Part shown: piece after piece, positions 12,813-44,099 of the stretch
Position numbering within the stretch: position 1 is the stretch's first letter
How the letters are laid out: each line of letters begins with the position of its first letter
Source: Colius striatus
Lineage: Eukaryota > Chordata > Aves > Coliiformes > Coliidae
Length of the DNA stretch: 64,000 nt
Assembly (NCBI RefSeq): GCF_028858725.1
Contig: NC_084774.1
Coordinates: 7,848,001-7,912,000, forward strand
Direction: 5' to 3'
Made by a program: the position numbers and the translations under genes
The notes under the pieces: generated by a model
The model's input: the letters and a program-made list of their open reading frames with translations, nothing else
Databases searched by the model: none
Told to the model about the DNA's origin: nothing

Positions 12813-15800
12813 GCATTTTGTGCAGACAGGAGTCTAGAAAAATGGATACAGTTAGAGCAGTAAAGCATTAACAGGGAGCATTCAACAGCTGAGGAGCCAC
12901 TCCTCCATTAATACCTGCACGGAGAACACGGGGTCAGTGCCGAGGAGCCTAAAGCACAGCACACACACACTCACAGGAATCAGATGCAAAGCCTCAGGGG
13001 TGCTCTTGGGTTTTTTTTCTTGTTTTTTTATCTCTTTTTTTTGGTTTGTAACCTCTTATTTACAAGGTCTTAAACTGAATTGCATTGCTCTGCACACAGA
13101 GTCTAAAACACAAAGCATACTAGGTCACTACGTGTCTATTGAAATATTGCACTCGAATAAAAGTCACTTGAATGGACGTAGAACATCAAGCTACAGTGAT
13201 CAAAAGATTATTGAAGGAACTGACTTTGTGGTAACATTCATAACAAATATATTGCACATGTAGCACAGAAAGTGGTGTAACCAGCAAATAGACCTCGTGG
13301 TCTTCCTGCTAGTTTTTAGTCCTGCTACACAGAGGAGGGTCTTGACTCTTCTAGTGCAACTTGTCCCCTCGTGCAGTACCTCGTCCTTCTCATGTAGCCA
13401 CAGGCCGGCACCAGCCCACGCTGGACGCTGCCTGCGCCTCCTGCAGAGGCTGTTCTGCGGCTCCTGCTGCAGCTGCTGCTGCAGGGCCTGCACCTGCCCA
13501 GCTGCTGAGGATGGGGCAGCTCGAGGCCCTGCAGCCACAGCCAGAGCCGTTGCAGCTGGGTGCAGCCACGGGTTTGCCCCCTGCCTGCCGTGGCCACGCT
13601 GCCGTCCCGCCAGCACAGCCCCACAGCTGCTCCCCGCGGCAGCCTGTCCGCAACACAAACAAGGGGTCAAGACCTTCCTGTCTGGAACAAAAACCGAAAC
13701 GTGTCTGCGCATGTGCCAGGGAGGAACTTGCATGTCTACCAGAGGAGGACACTGTCTCACCAAGGTGGAACGGCAGAAGGGTGCTCCGTGGGGGAACTGA
13801 ACACTCACAGAGGCCGAACGTGCAGGGCTGGGTTTGTAAACTAACATGCAGTGCTGTCTGCTAAAACTGGCCCTCTCCAGCCAACGCAGGGGAACACGCT
13901 GTGGAAACAGCACCTTCCTGCCACAGCCAAACGGTGCCTGGCAGGGGTGTCGAGGCAGCCCTGGCTCTGTCTAGAGCTGTGCCCCTGCTCTTGCTGGAGG
14001 ATGGGGAAGGGAAATGCCTTTCCTCAGCAGCAGTGATGGGAAGGGTTCACCTTCCCACTCCTGGGGGGCTGCAGCAGCAGATTTACTGTTGGGGGATGAA
14101 ATGGTGCTGAGGGAAAATGGGATGGATGGTGATGCTGGAAGGTAATGAAGCAAACCTCTCAGGTGAGGTGCCCTAGTCTGTGGTCTCACTGCACTCTGCT
14201 GCGCCTATCACCTCCACACTCCAAGGGCTGGGGCAGGAGGGGACCAGGCTCACTGCTGCAGGCCCAGGCCGTGGCAGGGCAACAGCCAGGCTGTAATTAC
14301 AGGGTGACTGCAGGGAGCACGTGGCATCTTTTTGCAGAGGCAGAGCAGCTGGCAAGCATTCTAGGCCCAATATGTGTGGTACTAGCACATGAGATGAGTG
14401 GGCAGGTTGCTGCATGTGCCTCCCCCATTGCTGCACAAGTGCCTCAAATTGTCTTGGGAGGTTGGAAACAGCACATGAGTTTGTGTGTGGTAGTGTAGGA
14501 TCAGCCCCAAGGGGCAGAGCAGCTAGACTTTGGCAATTCCTCGTTCCCATGGGGATGCCCTTCCCAAAGCTAAAGGAACTTTTCACTTGCAGACACTTCC
14601 CTGCTCTCCCAACATCTCCCATGTGGCTGAGGCAATGGCAGGACCAGACGGTGCCCTGTGTCTCTGCCTTATCCATCAGTCCAGAGTTCCTGTGCTGAAA
14701 TTGGGTCTCAGCTCATGCTGACGGTCACCTCCTGCAAATGGTGAACTCACCCTGCCCTTGGGAAGCTTCCACAGCAGTCTGAGACAGACTGATGCAGCCA
14801 CTCAGGCAGCAGAGCTACTGTGGCATAAGGTCTGGCTGTGGCTGCAGCTGCTGCTGGAGAAAAGGGAGGCACTTGGGGAGTGATAGAAATGTAGGAGCAA
14901 GGTATGAACAGGCACAGATGTGCACTTGGGGCTTGGTTTTGGTCTGGGAGTGTGGCCGAGTAATATCTTAAAGCATTGAAAACCCCACTGCTTTTATCCA
15001 AGCAGCCCCAAATAGCTTACCTGGACCCAGAGTAGTGGAGGAGCTCTGCAGAGGGAGTGGGGACTGAAGTCACCCCATGCAGAGGGAGTTTCCTGCTCTG
15101 AGGGGGGCAGGAGCTGAGGGCTGCAGCCGCTCGCAGTGGTCAGGAGGGATGGGCAGGCAGGGGCTGGACCCTGGGACAGCCAGGGCTGCCTGTGCCTGGA
15201 GGCTGCAGGTCACACGGTGCAGGGTGGGGGGCGCTGGGGAGGGGTCTTGGGGGGCCAAGGGGGTGGCAGCTTCAGCGTGGAGACTCAGCTCTGGCTGGGG
15301 GAGCATGCGCTGCAGCCTCAGGCCCGCCTGGCCCAAAGCAGCAGTGCTGCTGGGAGAGGGCAACTCTTAGCAGGCTGCACCTTGAGTGGAAGCTCAAATC
15401 TGCTGTGAAACAAGTTCAGAAAAGTCTGTGACTTCTTTTCCCTGAAAACTCTTAAGGAACTAAATTGAGAAGAGGATGAACCTGGGACCTGGCCCTTTTC
15501 CAGGGGCTGCCAGCGGCCAGGGAAGGCTGCAGCCTCCACCCCTGCTCCAGAGCACTCGGAGAGATGGGAGCAGGAGCAGCCTGCCTCGGCTCCATCCCCA
15601 TAGCCTGGTGCTAGCAGAGCCCTGCATCTCTCAGAATAGATATAGATCTCTATATATAGACTTCATCTGGTTCTATTAACATAAATATGATCACTTTAAA
15701 AATACACGTACTGTATTATGTACACTATGTACAGGGGCCGGCGGCTGCCCTTGGCACCGCTTCCTGCCTCACTCCTGCAACTGGTCACCTCTGTTAAAAG

Positions 15801-17160
15801 CTCCTCAGTTTCTCTGGTGTGAGAGATGGGACTAGATGGGGGAGATGATGGTGAGGGAGGGCGACCATGCAGGTGCTGTCAAAGACATTTAACTGTCCCA
15901 CAGCTGCTGCAGCATGGCCCATGGGAGGGGACAGCTTGGGGCCAGTGCCTGGGCCACCCTGGCCAGTGGGTGAGGGAGTGCCGTGATGCTGGGGGCCAGT
16001 GGGACCCGTGCAGTCACCCCTCCCTGGGGGTCTGGCCCTGTCAGACCAGGCAAACAGACTTTGCATATGTTAGAACTGTGCACAGATCCAGACTAGTCAA
16101 CAGCCTCGCGGCAGCATCGGCAACTGCCTGGGGCTGGGGCCAGGGAGCAGCACAGAGCACAGCAGGGCATGGGGGGGGACCCAGATGTACATGCAGCTGC
16201 TGGGACCAGTGAGGCTGGCCCATGCTGGGGGTCTGAGAGCCTCCAGTGCCCGCCTGGTGCAGTGTGGCAGAGGAAGTAGGAACATGGGACAGCTGAGACG
16301 CCCCTGAGCCTGGCATCCACACAGCTCCAGCAGCCAGAGAGCAGCTCCAGCTCCTGCTGCACATGGCAGGGCCTCTACTCCGCTCTGGATACCACAGCTC
16401 CGCACCACAAGCACTGCACAAGTGCCAGGAGAGCATCAGGGCAGAAAGCCTGGAGTCAGTGGGGAGGGGGACAGGGAGCATCCCCCCCACCCCTGGCCAG
16501 GGCTCATGCTATCCAGGGCTTCAGCACCTGACCCCCCTGTTGCTGCCCCCCACCCTCTGCCCCCTCCAAACCATCATGCTGCATCTCCACAAGCTCCCCC
16601 GCAGCCTCCAGAGACCGGCAGCACTGAAGCACCAGCACGGCGAGGCTGTCCAGACACATCCTGGTGAGGAGCTTCTGGAGGTGGGGAGAGGAGCATCCGG
16701 CGAGGAAAGTGTTCTGGTGGCCTCTCCTCCCAGCGCCTCCGCGGAGAGGCTGAATGCCAGTGGGCACCAGCACGTCCAGCCCAGCTCCACGCAGGGTTCT
16801 TGGCACAGCCCCTCTCCTGCCCGGCTGGGGCTGCCGCGGCAGTGCTGGGGCCGTCCCTGCCCGGGCCGGGCGGCAGCGCTGGGCTCTGGTGCTCAGTCCG
16901 CGGTACACTGTATATATTTATATAATAAACAAGGACAGCAGTGCTGTGATGTTGCAATGAGGAACAGCTGCTCTGGTGCTGGATGCTCCCGGAAGATCTG
17001 GTGCTGCAGTTCGAATGGAGAGATCAGGGGCACGGCCAAAGCCGGGTGAAGTGTCTGCGCACCGGCTGCCATCGGGCCTTCGCTCCTGCCTCCAGGAGCA
17101 CGGTGCAAAGGGGTGGTGGGGCTCGCAGCGTGCAGACAAACCTCTCTCAGGTGCCATGTT

Positions 17161-36345
<19,185 letters not shown>

Positions 36346-36800
36346 GGCGCCGGCTGCCCGCGGCCGCACGCTGCCGCCCGGGAGCTGCGAGCGCCGCGCT
36401 CCGCAACCAGCCGCGTCCCCGCGCCGCCCCCCGCGCCGCCGGTGGGAGGGGGCTGCAGTGCGGAGGCGCCCGGGCTCACGGCTCGCTGCCGCCGGCGGAG
36501 CCCAGCCCGGCCGCTCACTTCATCACGTATGCGGGAGGCATTGCCCCCGCCGCTGCGGGGAGGGGAGCGCGGCGGGCAGGGGCGAGGCGGGGGAGGGCGC
36601 GGAGCCGAGCGCACGCCGCCTCCCGGCCGAACCGGGCGGGGAAGGGAACTGGGGCACGGCAGCGCTGCGGGCCCCGGCTGGCGCGGGCGGGACGGCCCCG
36701 CGCCCCGCACCGACCCCCGCACCGGGTACCTGCGCAGCCCCGGGACTGGGCACGCCGGGGAGACTGAGGGACACGCGTCCCCGGGGGACACTGGGGCCTT
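36346..36800 (-). promoter_or_regulatory. SLC12A5: KCC2b promoter CpG island
   Basis: A dense CpG-rich block lies immediately upstream of the KCC2b start codon (36343-36345, - strand) and continues into exon 1b and its intron. It should contain the exon-1b transcription start and 5'UTR. No TATA box is seen. The exact start site cannot be placed. Confidence 0.6.
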
Positions 36801-38200
36801 GGGTCAGGGCATTGCAGCGAGGCCAGCGGCGGTCGGCTCCCCGGCCGGGGCAGCTCCCGGGCCGGGGCGGCTCCCGGTGGGGCAGCACCAGCCACGCTGA
36901 GGACCCCTCTGAAGGCAGCAGGTCTCTGGCCGGGGATGAAGACCCCCTGCATGACAGGCCTGCAGCCCCCATATTCCAAAGGCCCCACGGGGGGACAGTC
37001 AGAGCACCCAGCAGCATGGCCAGGGGTCTGGCAGAGGCTGCCGACCCCACTCTGCCCAGCCGGGCCACAGCAGCCCTGCAGAGCTGGGGACGCTGCCTGC
37101 AAACGGGAGCTGGCTTAGCCTGATCCCCCCATTCCAAGTGCCCAGGGAGGCCAGGGTCATACCGTGCCCAGGAGCACCCTGGCACAGCCCCTCGCAGCAC
37201 AGCATGTCCAGAGCTGACCTGCCTGGGGTCCTGCAGCCTCCTGAGGAGCCCCCGACCCCTCCGACCCCCACAGCTCAGCCCCTGGGAAGGCTGTGGGACA
37301 GAAGGCCACCTTCGGGTGGGGCGCTGCTGGCAGGACCCCATGTTAAGCCTGCAGAGCCACTCACAGGCCCCCTTCTCTCACCCACTTAATTCAGGAGGAT
37401 CCCAGAGCTAGAGCTGGCTGCAGCTCCCAGCATCTCCTCCGGAGCGGACTAAGATCATGACAGCCCACTGGCGTTAGTTACCTCTTGACAGCTGTAATTA
37501 ATTGTTTACTTTCTCCTGGAACGGGGCCAGCTTCTCTGCAGCGCAGAGGCTCCCTGGCCCTCACCTTGCAGGGCGGGAGGGCTCTGACCTCTCGCACCAG
37601 CCCTGCCAGCAGCCCCAGCCCCTGCCTCAGCTAGAGCCCGGCGCCTGGCATCCCCGGGAGCCGCATGGGCACAGCCCCAGCTCCGCGGCAAGCAGCGCAG
37701 GACAGCCAGCAGGCAGGATGGGCAGCTTGGGGGCTGTTCCAGCATTGGCAAAGAGTTTCCACCCCCTCCTCACTCAGCCCCCACTGTCGTCCCTGCCCAG
37801 GACCCTGCGTGCTGTGACTGCAGCAGTGCCATCCCGTCCCCTCACCCCCGCATCCCTCATCCTGGGAACGGTAGCCAGCGCTGGAGCGAAGGGATGGCCC
37901 ACTCCCAAGGGATGGGACTGGTCCTCGTGCTGCCTGCACAGCCAGAGCTGCAGCCAGGATGCAGTGGGAAGAGCCACTCGCCTCGGCGAGGCCTCCTGGG
38001 GGTTTGCAGAGCCCACCCACACAAGGGCCGTGGCCAGGCAGAGAGGCAAGAGGATGGGGGCCGCGTGGGGGTCTGCCAGCCATAGCGAGTGCCCAGGGCT
38101 GAGAGGGTGCCTTTGCACAGGAGGCCTCAGTGCGTGGGCTTGACACAAGAGGGATTTTCCTGCTAAAACAGATGGGGGGAGGGAGCACGTGAAAGACAAC

Positions 38201-38222
38201 TAATCCCCTAATCCCTGGATTA
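38201..38222. promoter_or_regulatory. Triple TAATCC homeodomain motif cluster
   Basis: Three K50-type homeodomain sites (TAATCC, TAATCC and inverted GGATTA) lie within 22 bases, preceded by an E-box CACGTG at 38187-38192. OTX/CRX and PITX proteins bind this core. Function is inferred. Confidence 0.4.
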
Positions 38223-40715
38223 TGGCTCCATTTCAGGGGCTGTGGTTTGACAGAAGAGGGGCTATGCTATCGACTGCCTTTCCTTAGCCCATACGCAGGA
38301 TCCCACCAGCATGGGGAGACACATTGTGTCCCTGAGACAGACAGACCAAGGCCCTCGACCCCCAGCACAGCACTGACGTAACCCTGGCCCGTGACTGTGA
38401 TGCCCTGAAGCTGAGGTACATTGTGTGGCCTGCAACCTCAGTGCCAGACCCCTTTCCTGCAGTGATAGGGATGGAAGGAGGCAGACAGCTTCCCCAGGGC
38501 ATGGGGGGAGGATCAGCTGCAAGTGGCCCCCAAGCCTGGGTGCAGGCAGGATCCTGGCATGAGGCCAGGCATGGCATCAGTGCCCCACTTAACTGCAAGC
38601 AGCTGCCCGGGAATGATGAGAGAGAGCTGCGCAGCTCCTCTGCCAGGCCAAGGGGTTGGCATGGCACAGCTGGACCACCCTACCCCCCCCCATCCATGAT
38701 GCATTTGCATCCCCCCAGAATGGAGACTGGTGAGCTATGTGAGACCCACGACAACCAGAGCCAGTCCAGTACACAGAGCATCCCTGCAAACCACCCTGTG
38801 CTGCTACAGGGGCTGCAGAGCCCCCCAAGCACACCCCCGACTCCCCTGGACCCACTAAGTCATGCAGAGCCTGAGTCAGGGAACCATCCCTGCACCCTTC
38901 CCAGAGCAGGTGTCCTGGCAGCAGCTGCACAGCCCTTGCCTGTCCTGCCACCACAGCGGTCAAACCTCCCAGGAGTGAGACACGTGTCAGAGGCGCTGGG
39001 AAACCTCCTGAGGGCACAGAGCAGGCAGCCCAGCAGCAGCCCGCCCAGAGCTGCTGTCACACGCTGCACCACCAGCAGCCTGTCCACCACACACCTCACC
39101 TGGATGAGATACCCCACAGTGTGCTTGGCAGTGTGCTCCCCTCAGCACTGCGGTCTCAAGGTCATGAGGCTAGGCATCCTCAGAAAGAACTGGAACGGGA
39201 GAGACCCTGGGAGTACAGGGGGCAGGACTGGGGGGAGCCCGGAGGTGCAGTGGGCATGGAGGGCAGTGATGCACACACATGGCCAGGGGCTGTGTGGAGG
39301 ACGTGCATCACGGTGTGCCCCACACGACTCTGTCCTGACAGCCTGTCTTGCAGCACCTTGGCACAATGGGGGGGTCTTGCTCATCCCCATCCAGGTAGCT
39401 CAGGGCCCTGCCACCAGCACCAGGGCACACACAGAGCCTGGAGGTGATGTGGGTGCTAGCTGGGACCTGCCATCAGTGCTGGGACAGGACATGGAAAGAG
39501 GAACTGTGTCCTGTTGAACTGTGGGGCTGGGAGTGGAGCCACAGGGAGCTGGTGCAGCTGTACAAGGCCAAGAGCAGAAGGGCAGCAGTGAGGCAGGGCA
39601 GGAGGCAGTGGGGCAGGGCAGGAGGACATGAGCTCCTGCGTCAGGAGAGCCCTGCACTGCATGCAGCTGGCGCAGTGTCCCCAGCTGCCCTGCCCAGATG
39701 TCTTGCCAGCAGCAGGGCCATGGCAGCGGGCACTGGGCAGCCTGGCACAGCCATCAGCCACAGAAGTGACATTCTCCCACCAGGCCCTGCTCCCAGGCAG
39801 CGCAGCTGAGGAGCCCCCAGGCAGCCTCATGCTGGCTGTGGTGCCCCGGGGACAACAGGATGCTGCAGATGAGCAAAGGCTGGAGTGTGAGCTGAGGAGC
39901 AGCTGCACAGCCATCACTACCTGCTCCAGAAAGGGTTGAGTACAAGGGTGCAGCTGAACAAAGCACTGGGGTGTCCCACAGCCTATGCAAAAGTCCTAGT
40001 CCCTGGCACCCCACCAGAGCACCCCATGGTAGGTTTGCCAGCATGGACATGCTTCGGGAAGATGCTGCAGGTGGCAGTTGGGGTTTGGGCTGCCCCAACA
40101 CACCCAGGAGCAGTCCTACACCCCCTGTGCCATGCAGCCCCTCCATGGTGCAGCCCCTCGATGCTTCTAACAAAACCTCCAAAGAGCACATAATCTCCCA
40201 TGAATCTGCCTTCCGCAGCTGTGGGAGCCAAGGGGGTCTGGGGGAGCCAGGGGATGATGGCAGGGGGGAGCAGTGGGCACAGGAGACTGGATGATCCCCC
40301 ATGCAGCCCCAGCAGAGCCTGCTTTTCACATGTACCCCTCTGCACTCAGTGCCTGGTGCTTAGAATGGGCATGCAAGGGCCCTGCCCTGCCATTCTGAGT
40401 GGTGGTCTTGCCCTAGTCTCACACACTGGCCCCCCATGGCAGCGGTCCTGCAATGGGTTGTCCCTGTGGGGAGCAGCTGTGCAGCCAGGATGCAGTCAGG
40501 GCTGCTGGGGTCCCCTCTGTGACACAAGTCCCCCAGCTGCCCCCTCCCATCTTGGTGCCTGTCGTCAGCACGGCTGCCCCACACAGCGCTGTCCCCAGCC
40601 CCATGGCCCCATTCTCCCCACCACGGTGAATCTGGAAGAGCAGCTGAACCACCTCCCTACCCCCCGCACCACCCCCCGGCATCAGGAGCCGCCGGCAAGG
40701 ATGACACTAGGCCTG

Positions 40716-40766
40716 GTTCCCATGGCAACGAGAGAGGCTCCTTAACCAGTTGGTTGCCATGGCGAC
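40716..40766. promoter_or_regulatory. Pair of RFX X-box motifs
   Basis: GTTCCCATGGCAAC (40716-40729) and GTTGCCATGGCGAC (40753-40766), each one or two mismatches from the palindromic X-box, stand 37 bp apart at the left edge of a CpG-rich block. Confidence 0.55.
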
Positions 40767-40980
40767 TGCCGCCGAGCCCGGCTGTCTCGGGACACGGGGA
40801 GGCTTCGCTACAGGGATGCCCCAGCATCCCCTCAAGGCACGGCAGCTGCCCCAAGGCCGGCGCCTCGGGGAGGGGTCCAGTCCCGCACGGATGGGTCCCA
40901 GGGGACGCCCACCCGATGGTCAGCCCCCAACGCCGCGGGTGATGGGGGAGACCCCCGTGGGAACGGCGGCGGCGGAGCGG

Positions 40981-41072
40981 GCCGGGCGGGGCGGGGCCGG
41001 AGGGGGCGGGGCCGGGCGGGGCCGGGCGGGGCCGGGCGGGGCCGGGCGGGGCCGGGCGGGGCCGGGCGGGGC
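40981..41072. repeat. GCCGGGCGGG 10-bp tandem repeat
   Basis: Six perfect copies of GCCGGGCGGG (41011-41070), preceded by degenerate copies. Regularly spaced G-runs on the + strand make it a strong G-quadruplex and Sp1/KLF candidate. Confidence 0.95.
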
Positions 41073-43104
41073 GTGTCACACCCCTGCGGGAGCGCGGCCC
41101 CACAGCGCCGCCTGGCGGCCGCGACGCTCCGCACACCGCAGCCGCCGCGCCCCGCAGACCCGACCCCCGCGCTCAGCCCCGCTCCCGCCGCACCAGACAC
41201 TCGCACCCGGCACCGGGCAGCGGCTCCTCCCGCGGCCGCCCCTGCCGGGGACGAAACGCCTCCCCAGCGCCACTCCCAGCGCCGGCAGCGTGGGGCCGCG
41301 TGGGGCCGCCCGCGGGCTGAGCCGGTCGGGAGGGCTCCGGGGCCCCGCACGGCGCAATGAGCGCGGTCCGGCAAGGGCCGGGTGGTTCGGCAGCGTCGGG
41401 GTCTGTACCGGAGCCGAAGGTCCCCAGGCCTCCCCCCCCAGCACCGAGCCCCCACCTGCTGCCACCTGGGACGTGCTCCGAGGCCCCCGGGGCCCTGCTG
41501 CCAGCCCCACGCATGACACTGGCCAGGGCCAGGTGGCACCGAGTGCCTGCCTGGACTCGTCCCCTCACTGGCGCCGCACAGGCAGCTCGTGATCATCCAC
41601 AGCCCGGTGCCAGCCTCACAGGCACCCAGCCCCATGGCACCCCCTCCCATACATCCCCCCGGCGAGGCTGCACAGCCCTGGGGCCATGCAACCACGTAGG
41701 GTGTGAACTGTGGCAGCTCGGGGGCTCGCATGTGCTGGCCTGACCCCTTGGCACACACTCTGCCAGGGCTGCAGCCAGCCCACGGTGTAGAGTCAGTCCT
41801 GGGGTGCCGGCTCATAGGGCTGGGCCATTGTCTGTCCTCTGCGAGGGCACAAGGTCACAGCTCTGCTGAGGAGGGGACACCATCCCTGCGCCTGCCCTGC
41901 TGTGGACCCTGCAGCCTGCTCCCCCCAGCTCCCCCCAACCAAGCCTGCCCCTCGTCCAGCCCACCTGACAACCTGCAGGTGGATCAGTTGTCAGGCCGAT
42001 AAGCTGCTCCTGGAGGGCTGTGGACTCTGGCCATGGCTCCAGCTGCTCTGCCCCGGCACAGCTCGTGGGCCAGGCCCAGCCACCCCCGAGATGCCACATG
42101 CTGACAAGTGGTCCATCACCTATTTGCTACCAGGTCCACCCCTGCGTCACTCTGCTACAGCTGGGACGTCAGGCAGAGGACCCTGAGGGCAGCAGAGCCC
42201 GCTTGTGGGGGCAGAGCCTGGCCTAGGTGTCACAGCGCCCATCCAGCTGCTCGCTGCCTCCCACCAGCGCCCTTCGCTGAGGGTGCAAGGTCACAGCTCC
42301 ACGCAGCACAGTGCTGCCATAGCCGGGTGTCTGGGATCGATACGGCTCCGGTGACGGCGCAGCCCCACTGCCACGTCCCCTGGGCACTGCAAGGCGACAG
42401 CCTGACGGCCCCAGTGCCCATGCCCACTGCAGCCTGGTAGGCCACAGCCACCAAGAGCTGGCCACAGCCTGCCCTCCCTGTGCCGTCACGCTGGCCCAGC
42501 CACAGCCCCACAGCCCACCCTCCTCCACAGCTCCCCAGGGAACAGCATGCAACTTCGTGCCCTTGCAGCTGTCCCCCTATGTACCAGCCACGATCTTGAA
42601 TGCATCCCGCGGCTGACCCCACAGAGCCCTTGGTCCGGTGGACCCCTCGGATGGGGGCTGGGGCAGGGCAACTCCTCGGGAGAGCAGAAGCAGCGCCTGG
42701 CGTGAGCTGGGGGATGATCGGTCCTGCTGGGGTGCCCGAGCCCCACTCCGCACCCCGCTGAGTCCTGCAGCCTTATGCCAGCCCCGGCGCAGGGGTCTCG
42801 GCCACCTCCGAGGGCCCGACCGACCGCCCGCCGGCTCGGGGCAACTCCACACTCCGCACGGTACCCCGTGGCCCCTGCCCTGGGAACGCCGGCTCCCCCC
42901 CTCCCCCGCCCTGCCCCATGGACCCTCTCCACGGCCCCTGCCCGTGGACTCTCCCCTACCAGCTCTGCCCCACGGACTCATCCTCGCGGACCCTCCCCGC
43001 TTGACCCTGGCCCTCGGACCCTGCCCTGCGCAGCCTCCCCGCGCAGCTCTGCCCCAGGGAGCGTCCTCCGGCGGCCTCCCCGCCGGCCCTGCCCGGGCAC
43101 TCAC

Positions 43105-43213
43105 CTCTGCCGTCGCGGCCGGGCAGGCGGCCGCCCTCCTCGCCGCAGCCGGGCCCGCGGGCGGCCGCGGGGCCGTGCCGGGGCAGCGCGGTGACGGTGA
43201 AGCGCCGGCTCAT
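43105..43213 (-). CDS. SLC12A5: SLC12A5 alternative first coding exon 1a (KCC2a)
   Basis: The - strand opens ATG AGC CGG CGC TTC ACC, giving MSRRFTVTALPRHGPAAARG and ending GRDGR with one spare G before donor GTGAGT. MSRRFTVT is the conserved N-terminus of mammalian KCC2a. The phase-1 end splices exactly to exon 2 (29537), giving [11 protein letters not shown]. The resulting protein would be 1130 aa and carry the N-terminal segment that in mammals includes the SPAK/OSR1-binding RFTV motif; that motif is visible here. Exon 1a lies 6.8 kb upstream of exon 1b and about 0.9 kb beyond the MMP9 poly(A) signal. Confidence 0.93.
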
Positions 43214-43700
43214 GGCCCCGCCGCCTCCACAAGTGGCTCCGGGCGCCGGCGGCCGCCGAGCGCGGCCCCGCCGGGCGCTGACCGGGGTCCTAGTGCCCGC
43301 GGCGCCGCCCGCCGCGCCGCCCCCGCGCCTGCGGGGCTGGCCTGGCGCGGCTCGGCTCCGCTCGGGCCGGACCGGGCTGGATCGGCTCGGACCAGACCGG
43401 ATTAGATCTGATCGGACTGGATCGGATCGGCTGTATCGGTCCGGCTCGGCTCGACGGGACGGACCGCGACCCGTTCCGCCGCGCAGCCGCCGCCGCACAG
43501 GGGATGCTGAGACCGGACCCCGGCCGCACGGGTCGGGTCGGGATGGGACCGCGCTCTGCCGCTCTCTGCCCCCGCCCTGCGCGAAGCGGCGGCCGCTAAT
43601 TACAGTTAATTACAGCCTCGGGACTGCGGCCGCCCCACCCTGCCACGGCCCCGGGCAGCCCCCGGGCACGGACTCGGCCCCGCCGCTGGGACAGGGCGGG
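43214..43700 (-). promoter_or_regulatory. SLC12A5: KCC2a promoter CpG island
   Basis: A CpG-rich block immediately upstream of exon 1a. It includes a degenerate GGATCGG-type repeat at about 43378-43455. It must hold the KCC2a promoter, because the MMP9 3' end lies under 1 kb away. No clear TATA box. Confidence 0.5.
43378..43455. repeat. Degenerate GGATCGG/GGACCGG repeat
   Basis: Repeated GGATCGG, GGACCGG and GGCTCGG words at irregular 8-12 base spacing, in the 5' flank of exon 1a. Confidence 0.6.
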
Positions 43701-44099
43701 CCGAGGCAGGGCGGCTCGGGGGTGGCCTGTCCGCAGCGGGGGGGCCCGGCCACACGCCCTGGGCTCTGTGACAAACGCCCGTCCCCCGCTGCCAGTGGGG
43801 ATCCGAGGATGCAGGGTAGGGCTGAGAGCTGGTGGGGTATGGGGGAGCCAGAGCCTGGCGGGGCTGGGGTCAGGAGGGGCTCTGGAGGGTGGAAGGGCAG
43901 ATGTGATGGGAGGGGCTCTGGAGGGTGCATGTGGTGTGATGCTGATGGTGGTGGCTATCAGGACCAGAGCCCTCGACAGAAGGGGGGGGAAATTAGCTGC
44001 AAGACCCCTGCCCTGCACCCCCTTCCCCACTGACACTGGCACCCCGCAGCTCGGGAGGGTGATGGCCCTCGTGGGTTTGCAGCACAGCACTCAGAGGCC

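Larger units (their letters stand above)
10852..12815 (+). other. NCOA5: NCOA5 3' untranslated region
   Basis: No coding potential follows the TAG at 10849-10851. Two AATAAA signals (12066-12071 and 12797-12802) offer a 1.2-kb and a 2.0-kb 3'UTR. A short imperfect tandem duplication lies at 12121-12187, just past the first signal. The 3' limit is inferred from the signals and is not directly visible. Confidence 0.65.
12790..17160 (-). other. SLC12A5: SLC12A5 3' untranslated region
   Basis: This is sequence between the TGA at 17161-17163 and the last - strand poly(A) signal, about 4.4 kb and longer than the roughly 2.4 kb known for the human mRNA. AT-rich patches at 12990-13290, 15640-15740 and 16905-16935 stand out from the GC-rich surroundings and look like conserved 3'UTR blocks. 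Open frames here on both strands lack protein similarity. Extent is inferred. Confidence 0.5.
36801..43104 (-). other. Region between SLC12A5 exons 1a and 1b
   Basis: This is intron 1a of KCC2a and the upstream region of KCC2b. No coding exon is recognised. It holds a K50-homeodomain (OTX/CRX-type) motif cluster at 38201-38222, paired X-boxes at 40716-40766, a 10-bp G-rich tandem repeat at 40981-41072 within a CpG-rich block (about 40690-41420), and AT-rich patches at 37430-37510 and 38160-38230. Confidence 0.75.
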
